Origin: Gammaproteobacteria bacterium
GTDB taxonomy: Bacteria; Pseudomonadota; Gammaproteobacteria; Steroidobacterales; Steroidobacteraceae
NCBI GenBank assembly: GCA_028293745.1
Contig: JAQGOF010000095.1
Span: 1 to 49,104 of the forward strand
DNA: 49,104 bases
Reading direction: 5' to 3'
In this document: positions 7,109 through 15,225 of the stretch, one piece after another
Numbering within the stretch: position 1 is the stretch's first letter
Layout: every line of letters starts with the position of its first letter
Position numbers and translations under genes: made by a program
The notes under the pieces: generated by a model
What the model was told of the DNA's origin: nothing
Databases searched by the model: none
Seen by the model: the letters and a program-made list of their open reading frames with translations, nothing else

Positions 7109-7555
7109 ATGAAGGAGTCACCCGCCGACACCGCGCGCGCAACTGCCCTGGCGGCGGAGCTTCGCGTTCTGATCAGCCAGTTGAGACGCAGACTTCGCGA
7201 GCAGGCCAGCCTGGGCGACCTCACGGACTCGCAGATAGCAGTGCTCCGCCGCCTGGACAGTGATGGCCCCGCGACGGTGACCGCTTTGGCCCGAGCCGAG
7301 GGTATGCGTCCCCAATCGATGGGTGCGAATGTTGCCGCCCTGGACGCTGCCGGGCTGATAAGCGGCACGCCCGACCCGAACGATGGGCGACAGACCATCT
7401 GGTCGCTCACGGCCGCCTGCAGGCAAAAGGTCAAGGCAGGCCGCGCGGCGCGCGAGGATTGGCTGTTCCGTGCCATCCAAACCAACCTGGCACCCGCGGA
7501 GCAAGAAGAGCTGGCGCGCGCAGTGGAATTGCTCAAACGTCTCGCGGGATTGTAG
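7109..7555 (+). CDS. MarR-family transcriptional regulator
   Basis: The protein is 148 residues with the MarR winged-helix layout: a first helix LAAELRVLISQLRRRLREQA, the segment LTDSQIAVLRRLDSDGPATV, the recognition helix ALARAEGMRPQSMGANVAAL, and the wing AGLISGTPDPNDGRQTIWSL. The C-terminal helix NLAPAEQEELARAVELLKRL is for dimerisation. The start is ATG 7109 because AAAGG lies 8 bases ahead; ATG 7091 would overlap that site. It is followed after 52 bases by an isochorismatase-like hydrolase and an MFS exporter. In this common layout the MarR protein usually represses the exporter and responds to its substrate. Confidence 0.88.
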   Translation: MKESPADTARATALAAELRVLISQLRRRLREQASLGDLTDSQIAVLRRLDSDGPATVTALARAEGMRPQSMGANVAALDAAGLISGTPDPNDGRQTIWSLTAACRQKVKAGRAAREDWLFRAIQTNLAPAEQEELARAVELLKRLAGL

Positions 7556-7607
7556 TGCGGCCACCGAGGACGAGATCGCGCTCTGATTTCACGAAAGGAA
7601 GAACAGC

Positions 7608-8156
7608 ATGCCAGTGACCACGCTCGACCCGAAGACCGCTCTGATCGTCATCGATCTGCAAAAAGGCATCCTGTCGTATCCCACAGTGCATCCAATCGGC
7701 GAGGTGGTGAAGCACGCCGCAGCGTTGGCTGAGGCATTTCGCCGTCAACAACTGCCGGTCGTGCTGGTCAACGTCACGGGCGGAGTGCCTGGCCGCACCG
7801 AGCACACTCGCAACCTCGGCACGCTCCCACCGGATTTCGCCGATTTCCTTCCCGAGCTCAACCAGCATCCGCAAGACCATGCGGTGACGAAGAGGACGTG
7901 GGGAGCGTTCACCAACACGGGGCTCGACCAGCATCTGAGAAAACTCGGTGTCACGCAGGTCGTGATCGCTGGTGTCGCCACCAGCGTTGGTGTTGAGTCC
8001 ACCGCACGCCACGCCCATGAGAATGGATTCCATGTCACCCTGGCCGTCGACGCTATGACCGACACTAGCCCGGATACTCACACCAACAGCATCAGCCGGA
8101 TCTTCCCGCGTCTCGGCGAGACGGGGACCACTCGGGAAATCATCGATCTTCTTTGA
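7608..8156 (+). CDS. Isochorismatase-like (cysteine hydrolase family) protein, catalytic Cys replaced
   Basis: The protein is 182 residues of the isochorismatase-like fold. Asp16 (TALIVIDLQKGIL) and Lys95 (VTKRTWGAF) of the usual Asp-Lys-Cys triad are present. At the nucleophile position the sequence is GVATSVGVESTARHA, with Gly128 where typical members have TxxC.EST. The cis-peptide and helix around it are conserved, so this is a real subgroup and not a damaged gene. Hydrolysis by a Cys nucleophile seems impossible; a different chemistry or a binding role is more likely. AAGGAAG lies ahead of the ATG. It sits in an operon with MarR upstream and an MFS exporter 3 bases downstream. Confidence 0.85.
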   Translation: MPVTTLDPKTALIVIDLQKGILSYPTVHPIGEVVKHAAALAEAFRRQQLPVVLVNVTGGVPGRTEHTRNLGTLPPDFADFLPELNQHPQDHAVTKRTWGAFTNTGLDQHLRKLGVTQVVIAGVATSVGVESTARHAHENGFHVTLAVDAMTDTSPDTHTNSISRIFPRLGETGTTREIIDLL

Positions 8157-8159
8157 GTC

Positions 8160-9392
8160 GTGAGCGGCTCGGCAACAGGCGCGTTCCGCTCGCTCGGGAC
8201 CTTCAATTACCGGGTCTGGGCTGTCGGTGCGCTGGTATCCAATGTGGGGACATGGATGCAGCGCACCGCGCAGGACTGGCTCGTCCTCACGCAGCTCACT
8301 CATAACAACGCGACCGCCGTTGGTGTGGTCATGGCGCTGCAGTTCGGACCGCAGCTTTTGCTGTTGCCACTGACGGGATTCGCCGCCGATTACCTGGACC
8401 GGCGCAAGCTCGTGATTGCTACGCAGGCTATCATGGGCTCGCTCGCCTTGGGGCTCGGCATCCTCACAGTGACAGGTGTCGTGCAGTTGTGGCACGTCTA
8501 TCTGTTTGCGTTGCTGCTCGGATGTGTCGCTGCGTTCGATTCGCCGGCGCGACAGACATTCGTCTCGGAGCTGGTCGGGGAAGACAACATCTCCAACGCC
8601 GTGGCGCTGAACTCCACTTCTTTCAACATCGCGCGAACCATCGGACCGGCGGTGGCCGGAGCTCTCATTGCGGCCGTGGGCACCGGATGGGTATTCCTGA
8701 TCAACTCGGCATCATTCGTGGCGGTCCTCAGCTCGCTGGGGCTGCTCCGCGTCCACGAGCTTCACCGCGGTAACAGAGCCCACCGGACTCGAGGCAGTCT
8801 GCTCGAAGGGTTGCGCTACGTATGGCGACACCCCGATCTCAGGGCCGTACTATTCATGCTCTTTCTGATCGGCACGTTCGGACTCAACTTCGCCATCTTC
8901 ATTTCAACCATGTCGGTCACAGTCTTCCATGCCGGTGCGGGCCAATACGGGCTTGCGACATCGATGATGGCGATCGGATCGGTTACCGGGGCGCTCCTTG
9001 CCGCCCGACGCGCAAACCCTGACGTCACCCTCCTGCTCACGAGCGCGGCATTGTTCGGAATCGGCTGCGCGCTGGCGGCGATTATGCCCGTGTATGAGCT
9101 GTTTGACGCCGCCTTGGTCATGACTGGCGTTGCCGCGCAGACCTTCACGACCTCCACCAATAGCTTCGTGCAACTCTCCACCGATCCGTCCATGCGCGGC
9201 CGGGTGATCGCAATCCTCCTCGCCATCGCAGTGGGAGGAACACCCGTCGGTGCACCGATCGTCGGTTGGGTGGCCGATACTTTCGGACCGCGCTGGGCGC
9301 TCGGCCTGGGAGCCGCGTCGGGTTTTGGTGCGACGATTGTCGCCATCTGTTATCTGGCGACGCGCCGATCCGCCGTCAGGGGTCAGGAATGA
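8160..9392 (+). CDS. MFS exporter, EntS-like
   Basis: The protein is 410 residues with about twelve membrane segments. The opening FRSLGTFNYRVWAVGALVSN, then VGTWMQRTAQDWLVLTQLT, is the typical start of the MFS_3 / enterobactin-exporter-like branch. PLTGFAADYLDRRKLVIATQ carries the cytoplasmic loop 2-3 motif (GxxADxxDRRK). AFDSPARQTFVSELV and ARTIGPAVAGALIA are also standard for this branch. The start is GTG 8160, three bases after the stop of the hydrolase gene, so the genes are co-transcribed. Export of a small toxic or signalling compound under MarR control is the likely role. The substrate is unknown. Confidence 0.88.
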   Translation: MSGSATGAFRSLGTFNYRVWAVGALVSNVGTWMQRTAQDWLVLTQLTHNNATAVGVVMALQFGPQLLLLPLTGFAADYLDRRKLVIATQAIMGSLALGLGILTVTGVVQLWHVYLFALLLGCVAAFDSPARQTFVSELVGEDNISNAVALNSTSFNIARTIGPAVAGALIAAVGTGWVFLINSASFVAVLSSLGLLRVHELHRGNRAHRTRGSLLEGLRYVWRHPDLRAVLFMLFLIGTFGLNFAIFISTMSVTVFHAGAGQYGLATSMMAIGSVTGALLAARRANPDVTLLLTSAALFGIGCALAAIMPVYELFDAALVMTGVAAQTFTTSTNSFVQLSTDPSMRGRVIAILLAIAVGGTPVGAPIVGWVADTFGPRWALGLGAASGFGATIVAICYLATRRSAVRGQE

Positions 9393-9400
9393 TCTCAGCG

Positions 9401-9724
9401 TTACCCGCCGCTCCCTGCGGCACGCTCGCAGCCTCGGCCAGGTCGATCAGTTCGTCCGATCTCTTCCACATTTACGGTGGCAAACCCGCGCTCTTCGAAC
9501 ATGGCGAGAGCGATGGCCTCCAACTCCCAGAGCATGAGCTCCGAGCGCTTCTGTCGCCTCTTCTGAACGAGCGAGGGAGCCGCCCATTTCGTCTTCGCTT
9601 CGACCGTGATCGCCTCAGCTTTCCGCGCTCGTGAACCCGTCACGGCGGCCCTTCTCGAAGCGTCGCCACCGCCGCGCGTTTTCCGAGGTTGGCGCGCAAC
9701 TGTGGGTGGTGTTTTGTCTTTCAT
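9401..9724 (-). pseudogene. TetR-type regulator fragment, frameshifted and truncated
   Basis: From ATG 9724 the product has a long basic leader and then LWELEAIALAMFEERGFATV and NVEEI, the first helix and turn of a TetR DNA-binding domain (L..A..LF.ERGF..V.VEEI). The normal continuation (a helix with AGVS...Y.YF..K) does not follow in this frame (GRTDRPGRG). A shifted frame reads DELIDLAEAASVPQG, close to the expected helix, then fails too. About 100 residues of ligand domain are missing. The fragment ends within 10 bases of the MFS exporter stop, so the downstream part was probably lost in a rearrangement. Confidence 0.55.
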
Positions 9725-9908
9725 CCGGCGCTTATAGCATGACGGGGAAGCCATGACAGCCGCCCCGCCGCCGGCGACGCTCCCGCTGCGCTGGACCGAG
9801 GAGCACCGGCGCGAAGGGGCCGGCGCCACGGCCGATACCGCGGCGCGTGTGCGCCGCACATCAGGCGCATGGCACCGGGCCGGCGCGCTGCGCGTTTATT
9901 GTTGTGTT
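9725..9908. other. Intergenic remnant between TetR fragment and aldehyde dehydrogenase
   Basis: GGGGAAG followed by ATG 9753 opens a plus-strand frame (MTAAPPPATLPLRWTEEHRR...), placed divergently to the TetR fragment, as a regulated target gene would be. It loses any plausible character near 9890 and runs antisense into the aldehyde dehydrogenase gene. I read it as a possible 5' stump of a lost gene, with low confidence. Confidence 0.3.
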
Positions 9909-11339
9909 TTACCCGGCTGGGTGGATGTTGCGAATGAGCTTCTCATTGGCAAACTCGTGAATACCGAGCGGGCCACATTCCCGGCCATAGCCCGATTTTT
10001 TGATTCCGCCGAAAGGCATGTCTTCATAAATCCACGCCGGATGGTTGATGTAGACCATGCCGGCCTCAATCTGATTTGCGACGCGTCGCCCGCGCTCGAT
10101 GTCGCGCGTATAGACTGAACCGCCGAGGCCGTACCGGGTGTCATTGGCAACGGCGATGGCGGCTTGCTCATCCGGAACCACCATTACGGCCGCTACCGGG
10201 CCGAAGAGCTCCTCATCATAGGCGGGCGTGCCCTTTTTGACGTTGGTTAGAATTGTGGGCTCAAAGAAGGCGCTTTGGGGACTCGGGCGCTTTCCGCCGA
10301 GGATCACCTGAGCCCCGCCGGAAACCGAGCGGTTAACCTGCTCTTCGAGCCGTGCCGCAGCCTCAACTGAAGATAACGGCGCGACGCCAGTCGACTCGTC
10401 GAGCGGGTCTCCCATCTTCAGCGCACCGAGCCGCGCCCTGAAACGGTCCACGAATTCGCTGCTTAGCGATTGGACGAGGATGAATCGCTTGGCGGCAACG
10501 CACGACTGTCCCATGTTGGTCATTTTGCCCTGCACTGCGCGATCGATCGTGAGGTTCAGGTCAGCGTCCTCCAGAACCACGAAGGGGTCGCTGCCGCCCA
10601 ATTCGAGGATGGTTTTCTTGATGCTTCGGCCCGCTCGCTCAGCAACTTTGGCGCCGCTCGAATCGCTGCCGGTGAATGACACGCCTTGTACTCGGTCATC
10701 GTCGACCACTCGGTTCGTTCCACGGTTAGTCACCATGAGATTGGTGTAAACCCCCGCGGGAAAACCCGCACCCTGAAACAGTCTGTCGAGCGCTTCGGCA
10801 CATTGCGGAACGCGGGTCGAGTGCTTGAGGAGAACGACGTTCCCCGCCATCAAATTTGGCGCAGCGAAGCGCACGACCTGGTAGCAGGGATAATTCCACG
10901 GTTGGATGCCGAAGATGACGCCCAGTGGCTCGTTCACCAGCGTGCCCGCGCCGAGCGGCGATGGAATGCTCTCGGGGCGCAGAAGCTCTTCACCCCTCTG
11001 CGCATAATATTCAAAAATGCGCGCGCAAAGCTCGACTTCCTTGCGACCCTCGGCGAGTCGCTTGCCCATCTCGAGGGTCATGAATCTGGCCAGCTCTTCG
11101 ATGCGTTCGCGGCACAACACTGCGGCTCTACGTAGCACGGCCGCACGCTGCGAGAAGGGGACACGACGCCAAGTCGCGAACCGTTCATGCGCCGTCGCAA
11201 TAGCCGCGTCGACTTCCTCGGCGGCCATCTCAGGGTAGGTCTTGAGCGTTTGTCCGTTGAACGGGTTGACGGACCGAAGCTGGACGGGCTTGGCATCCGG
11301 CTGATTCTGATGTGCTTTCACGGGATCGGATGTGACCAT
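9909..11339 (-). CDS. NAD(P)-dependent aldehyde dehydrogenase, succinate-semialdehyde dehydrogenase type
   Basis: The protein is 476 residues, the normal size for the aldehyde dehydrogenase superfamily. The cofactor site contains FGIQPWNYPCYQVVRFAAPN (substrate entry and dinucleotide fold), then LLKHSTRVPQCAEAL and FTGSDSSGAKVAERAG. The catalytic general base lies in KTILELGGSDPFVVLEDADL and the nucleophile Cys in NMGQSCVAAKRFIL. The C-terminus ends PFGGIKKSGYGRECGPLGIH. The short length and lack of a C-terminal extension fit the bacterial succinate-semialdehyde dehydrogenase branch. ATG 11339 is preferred over 11369 since GAGGGG lies just ahead. It stands alone; no partner transaminase is visible nearby. 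Confidence 0.88.
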   Translation of the reverse strand: MVTSDPVKAHQNQPDAKPVQLRSVNPFNGQTLKTYPEMAAEEVDAAIATAHERFATWRRVPFSQRAAVLRRAAVLCRERIEELARFMTLEMGKRLAEGRKEVELCARIFEYYAQRGEELLRPESIPSPLGAGTLVNEPLGVIFGIQPWNYPCYQVVRFAAPNLMAGNVVLLKHSTRVPQCAEALDRLFQGAGFPAGVYTNLMVTNRGTNRVVDDDRVQGVSFTGSDSSGAKVAERAGRSIKKTILELGGSDPFVVLEDADLNLTIDRAVQGKMTNMGQSCVAAKRFILVQSLSSEFVDRFRARLGALKMGDPLDESTGVAPLSSVEAAARLEEQVNRSVSGGAQVILGGKRPSPQSAFFEPTILTNVKKGTPAYDEELFGPVAAVMVVPDEQAAIAVANDTRYGLGGSVYTRDIERGRRVANQIEAGMVYINHPAWIYEDMPFGGIKKSGYGRECGPLGIHEFANEKLIRNIHPAG

Positions 11340-11656
11340 GATACCCCTCGTGTTCGCGACGTAGGGCAAATGCTAAGCGGCTTGGTCGCCGCGTCCATGA
11401 GGAGGGTCAATTTGCCGTCTCCCCTTCAGCAGGTCGACGATAGCTGTCGCGTGGCCGTAGCGGTTTGCCCCGTGAGCGGGCGATGGGCAACCCGCAGATG
11501 TGGCTTCGTTATGACATGCAAATGTGATCTATTGCGCAGCGCGATCCCGCGCGACGGATGAACACTGGTCGCAGGATGCGTGACATCGACACGGGGATCA
11601 TCGGCCTTCGGTTTGAGTTACAGGGCATCCATGATCAAAAGACAGCTTCACCCTTC
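11340..11656. other. Intergenic region, no supported gene
   Basis: This separates the aldehyde dehydrogenase start from the lipoprotein gene. Plus-strand ORFs here (from 11187 and 11558) have no recognisable features apart from the lipoprotein signal that begins at 11657. Promoters for both flanking genes must lie here, but I see no convincing pair of -35 and -10 hexamers. Confidence 0.4.
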
Positions 11657-12207
11657 ATGAGACCAAGCTGCGCGATGCCCGGTCCGCTGCTCCTCGTCGC
11701 TGCATTGGCGCTGCCTGGGTGCTGGTCGGCCCCGATAGCCACCCTGCAATCGAAGAGTAAGCCTCACCGGAACCAGGGTGCGATCGCCGTTGCCGTGGAG
11801 TCGGTCAAGCTCCTGCGGTTGTCCAGTCCGTCGATCTCGCTGCGCGCGCGATCACCGTGCTGCGTCCGGGGGCGGGGCTAATTTCCTACAAAGTCGGCTT
11901 GAACGTTTCGAATTTGGAGCGTCTGAAAGCCGGCGACAAAGTTCGAGCCACGGTAGCCGAAGAGCTCACGGTGTATGTCAGCCGAGACGGCGACCTGCCG
12001 AGCGCCGGTAGCTCGCCCCACACCGTCGTGACGGACGCGCAGGTCCTGTCCGTCGATCCGAGCTACCGCTTGCTTACATTGCACTTTCCGGATGGGCACA
12101 CTGAAATGTTCAAGGCGAGTCTGCGGATGAAGCTCGATAAAATGGAAACGGGCGATGAGGTCACCATCCGGCCCGTCGAGGCGCTCGCGTTACGACTAAA
12201 GAAGTAG
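11657..12207 (+). pseudogene. Lipoprotein gene with one frameshift (possibly a sequencing indel)
   Basis: The first frame (11657-11881) begins MRPSCAMPGPLLLVAALALP and has a lipobox ALPGC with Cys22, so it encodes an exported lipoprotein leader. It continues to about VAVES and then turns into unrelated Ser/Arg-rich sequence. The second frame, read from about 11800, supplies the missing body: GQAPAVVQSVDLAARAITVL, then LISYKVGLNVSNLERLKAGD and KVRATVAEELTVYVS, to the stop at 12207. One extra G near 11803 (TCGGTC to TCGGGTC) would join the two. The body resembles small periplasmic proteins with a V.SVD...RTVTL start and a LK.GD.V turn. It lies 13 bases ahead of an outer-membrane protein gene. 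Confidence 0.6.
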
Positions 12208-12220
12208 AGCAGGGCGGATC

Positions 12221-13251
12221 ATGAGGACCGGACCTCTGAACGCTCGTGCCTTCTTGGCGCGCTGGCGTCCACACCGTCGGGCGGCGGCTGCATTGGCTCT
12301 CATCGCTCTGTTCCCGTGTGCCGCCCGATGCCAGATCACGCCCAATCAAGCGAATGAGATCCGCACGGGACTCGAGAACCGCGTTGAAGCCCTAACGATT
12401 CTCGGTGGCGATTTCGGACTTTCGGACGGTAGCTTCAGGTCCCGCTCCAAGCTTCAGCCCGGACAAGCCAGTGAGAACGTGGTGTCGAACGTGACCAAGG
12501 CTGGGGGCGACGGCGACATCGGCGATCCTCGACCGCTGGGTCATCTCAATTCGGTTGGCAACCTCGGCTGCAGGGCAATATGGGCTATCTCGAGTCGACG
12601 AACCTGCCGCGCTCGGGGCCGCGCGTCAGTGACAGCAGTGAATACACCACATGGGCGATCGAGTTCGGTAGCGGAGCACGCTTTTGGTTCAGCGACCACT
12701 TCAGCCTGGCACCGACGCTGATGGGACTGTACGGACATACATCGAGCAACTACACGGCGCGCAGCGCCTTCATGAAAGCAAACCAGGCACTTGCCACTCA
12801 GCTCGGTCTGATCAACTGGAGCGTCGATACGTGGACGCTACGGCCTGCCATCAACATTCAGTACGTCGTTCCCTTGTATCGCAGCATCATCACGCTGTCG
12901 TCCGATCCGACATATTTCTACACAGAGGACTTCAACAGCTCCAACCGGAACGTCCAGATCGATGGCAGCTCGGGCTCTGTGGCCATCAAGATCGACGTTG
13001 ACGTCCCCCTTGGTGTCGAGCTCTATGGCCATGAGCTGCGGTCGGGTGGCTATTTGAGTCGCACGGATCTGTTCGGTGACCTCAGGAGTGGACTCGGCGT
13101 GCACCACATGAATGAGATCCACGGCCGCGTCGTGCTGGATTTCCTCAACCAGTACTGGAAGTTTCAGTGGATCGGAGTCGGTGCTTCCTATCTGTGGGGC
13201 CCGAACATTACGGGGTGGACGGTGGGCGCGGACATCGCGTTCCGATTTTGA
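12221..13251 (+). pseudogene. Outer-membrane beta-barrel protein, frameshifted (autotransporter-barrel type)
   Basis: The N-terminal frame begins at ATG 12221 with a signal peptide (RRAAAALALIALFPCAARCQ) and reads to about GDIGDPRPLG near 12540. The next frame continues SSQFGWQPRLQGNMGYLEST, with SSQFGWQ directly joining if one G is added to the GGG at about 12536-12538. It then shows alternating beta strands such as WAIEFGSGARFWFSDHFSLA and ends WTVGADIAFRF, with the terminal Phe recognised by the BAM machinery. The strand pattern resembles solitary autotransporter-type barrels of about 340 residues. It follows the lipoprotein gene closely, and the two may form one envelope unit. If the indel is real, the gene is dead. 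Confidence 0.65.
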
Positions 13252-13284
13252 TCCGTTGGCTCAGGTCCCCTGACCGCGGAGCTG

Positions 13285-13389
13285 TTATTCCCCGGCCCGG
13301 GTATATTCGTTGATCCAATTCGTCTCCCAGCTCTGACCGCCATCCGTCGAGAACGCCTGCTCGGTCCGGGCCGCATCGTGACCGAGTCC
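13285..13389 (-). pseudogene. In-frame tail cut off by a TAG codon
   Basis: This is the direct in-frame continuation of the gene at 13390-15072 after its TAG stop (13392-13390). The 34 codons read GLGHDAARTEQAFSTDGGQS, then WETNWINEYTRAGE, ending in TAA (13287-13285). It aligns without gaps to the end of the preceding repeat domain in the same protein (PNSHHFEEAYSADGGKTW), with TAG at the place of a Ser. One base change (TCG to TAG) would explain the stop. Confidence 0.75.
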
Positions 13390-15072
13390 CTATGCTGAGA
13401 AGCGCACCAGCACGGTCCTGCCGTTGATCACTTCCTGATCAAAGAAGTCGCCCCGACCATTCTTGAACACACCAACGTTGGGAATTCCCAAGGTGCCGAC
13501 GCTCGGGGTGGCGAACTCCAGGTTCCATTCGTGCCTGGATGGGTTATACCAACGTAAAGACATCAGCTCGAGCGGCCCCGCCGGGCCGTCACCCTTGAAT
13601 TCCACCAGGCTGGCACGCCCTCCCCATACTTTTGTGACTACGCTCCGTCCGTTCATCTCGATCCAATGGGTAGATCCGGTCAGCGGGTGCAGAAGACGCC
13701 TCGAGTGCTCTTTCCAGGTTCCGAGGTGGAAATCGAACTCGTGCCCCTCCTGAGCAGTGTCCTCATCACGCATGCGCTGCGCACGTGCGGCCACCGTTGC
13801 GGCCGATTCTGGTGCTCGCGTCAGGTCTGCAATGAATGCGGGCGACCAGGTCTTGCCGCCATCTGCAGAGTAGGCTTCCTCGAAATGATGGGAATTCGGC
13901 TGGATGTCGGACCAGGTAGCCCGAACCAGGATCGATCGGCCCTCGTAAGTATCCTGGGAGAAGAGCTCGCCACGGCCGCTTTTGAACTCCCCGGTGAGGG
14001 GTGTTGTGAGCTCGCCCATTTTACTGTTGATAAATGTCTGGCTCCACTGATGCGCGGCGGGGTTGTAGAGGAAGAGTGTCAGGCCTTCCCAATGCCCGTT
14101 CGGGCCGTCCGCCTCGATCTCCTCCAGTTGGCCGCGGCCGTCCCATAAGTTGCGAACGGCAACCGTACCCGTCAGCTCCATCGATCGGGTTGAGCCTGAC
14201 AGCGGATCCAGGATGCGCCGGATGTGGGTTTGCCAGACCCCGAAGTTGAAGTCAAAGTCATGCTGGCCGTCACGGCGGTCGGTCGAAGCCGCCGGGTCCG
14301 CGAGCGGTCGCCTGAACTTCAAAATGAACTGGTCGGTGCGACCTGCAATCGACTTGTCGAAGACGCCGGCCGTATGCGGATCCGCGGGGTTCGCCAGGAT
14401 AGAGCTCTGCGCAACGAGCTCGAAGCCTGCGGCCATGACCTCTCGCTTGACAGTCTGCGCCTCGATCCGGTGCAGGGTTTCGGTCACCTCCGCCGGCGAG
14501 TCTTTAGCGGCGGCATGGTCGAGGACGATGTAGGTCCCGCCGGGCTTCAACGCCGCGTACACCTTTCTGTTGAAAGCCGCGATGTCGACCGGACCCAGGA
14601 ACTTGTCGTGCAGATCGTGATAGTTCTGCGAGATCCAGAACACATCGAGCTTCTGAGGAAACAGGGGCCCGCGACTGGCCGGAACCGTTTCCACCGTCAC
14701 GTTGGGGTGGGCCTCGGCCCACCCCTTCAGCCTGGCATAACCGGCGGCCACGTTCGGATAAGTGACGATCTCGTTCAGCTCAACTGCGTGGACATGCCCG
14801 GTGCGACCGACCACATCGGCAAATATCCGCGTAAAATAGCCGCTGTTGGCGATGTAGTCCGCGACCTGGTCCCCTGGCTTCAGGCCGGCGAACATCAACG
14901 TGTCCGCAGGCTTTCGATTGACATCGCGCGCGACGTCTTCGGGCGGGCGGCTTGGGTCTCCCACTGCCTTTGCAATGAGGTCCGGGTTGGATGGCGCCGT
15001 CACCGCCTGAAGTGGCGCCCAGAACATAGCCAGGAAGGTGGCGGAACACGTGATGACGATCGCTCGCAGCAA
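13390..15072 (-). CDS. Exported fusion protein: COG4798-type methyltransferase plus two DUF1579-like domains
   Basis: From TTG 15072 (GGAGG lies 7 bases ahead) the protein has a signal peptide (LLRAIVITCSATFLAMFWAP) and about 560 residues. ATG 15126 has no ribosome-binding site. The first domain (ALKPGGTYIVLDHAAAKDSP and neighbours, with GDQVADYIANSGYFTRIFAD) is the predicted exported methyltransferase family seen in many proteobacteria. Two repeated domains follow, each opening with an FDF..G.W..H signature (HDFDFNFGVWQTHIRRIL and HEFDFHLGTWKEHSRRLL) and a LTGST turn, and each including a DGGK/Q-W loop near its end. The second domain is cut 34 residues early by TAG. Such FDF-G-W domains resemble the DUF1579 barrel. 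Function unknown. Confidence 0.7.
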   Translation of the reverse strand: MLRAIVITCSATFLAMFWAPLQAVTAPSNPDLIAKAVGDPSRPPEDVARDVNRKPADTLMFAGLKPGDQVADYIANSGYFTRIFADVVGRTGHVHAVELNEIVTYPNVAAGYARLKGWAEAHPNVTVETVPASRGPLFPQKLDVFWISQNYHDLHDKFLGPVDIAAFNRKVYAALKPGGTYIVLDHAAAKDSPAEVTETLHRIEAQTVKREVMAAGFELVAQSSILANPADPHTAGVFDKSIAGRTDQFILKFRRPLADPAASTDRRDGQHDFDFNFGVWQTHIRRILDPLSGSTRSMELTGTVAVRNLWDGRGQLEEIEADGPNGHWEGLTLFLYNPAAHQWSQTFINSKMGELTTPLTGEFKSGRGELFSQDTYEGRSILVRATWSDIQPNSHHFEEAYSADGGKTWSPAFIADLTRAPESAATVAARAQRMRDEDTAQEGHEFDFHLGTWKEHSRRLLHPLTGSTHWIEMNGRSVVTKVWGGRASLVEFKGDGPAGPLELMSLRWYNPSRHEWNLEFATPSVGTLGIPNVGVFKNGRGDFFDQEVINGRTVLVRFSA

Positions 15073-15225
15073 GATTGGGCCTCCAATGACCAGACAGAGG
15101 CCGGGTGCGGATTCGTCCCGGCCCATGCCGCAAGAATGCCCCCGTGTCCGAAGCGCTCACAAACGACAAATTGTCGGCGGGGCAGAAAGATTTTGTTGTT
15201 CAACCCTGACGCCCCGGAGATCGCT

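Noticed and set aside
9753..10118. A 121-codon plus-strand gene
   Set aside because: The start has a fair ribosome site, but after about 45 codons it runs antisense through the aldehyde dehydrogenase, so at most it is a stump.
14224..15225. A 334-codon open extension upstream of the LysR gene in the same frame
   Set aside because: It is antisense to the methyltransferase fusion gene, has no protein features, and a proper ribosome site with the family N-terminus lies at 15226.
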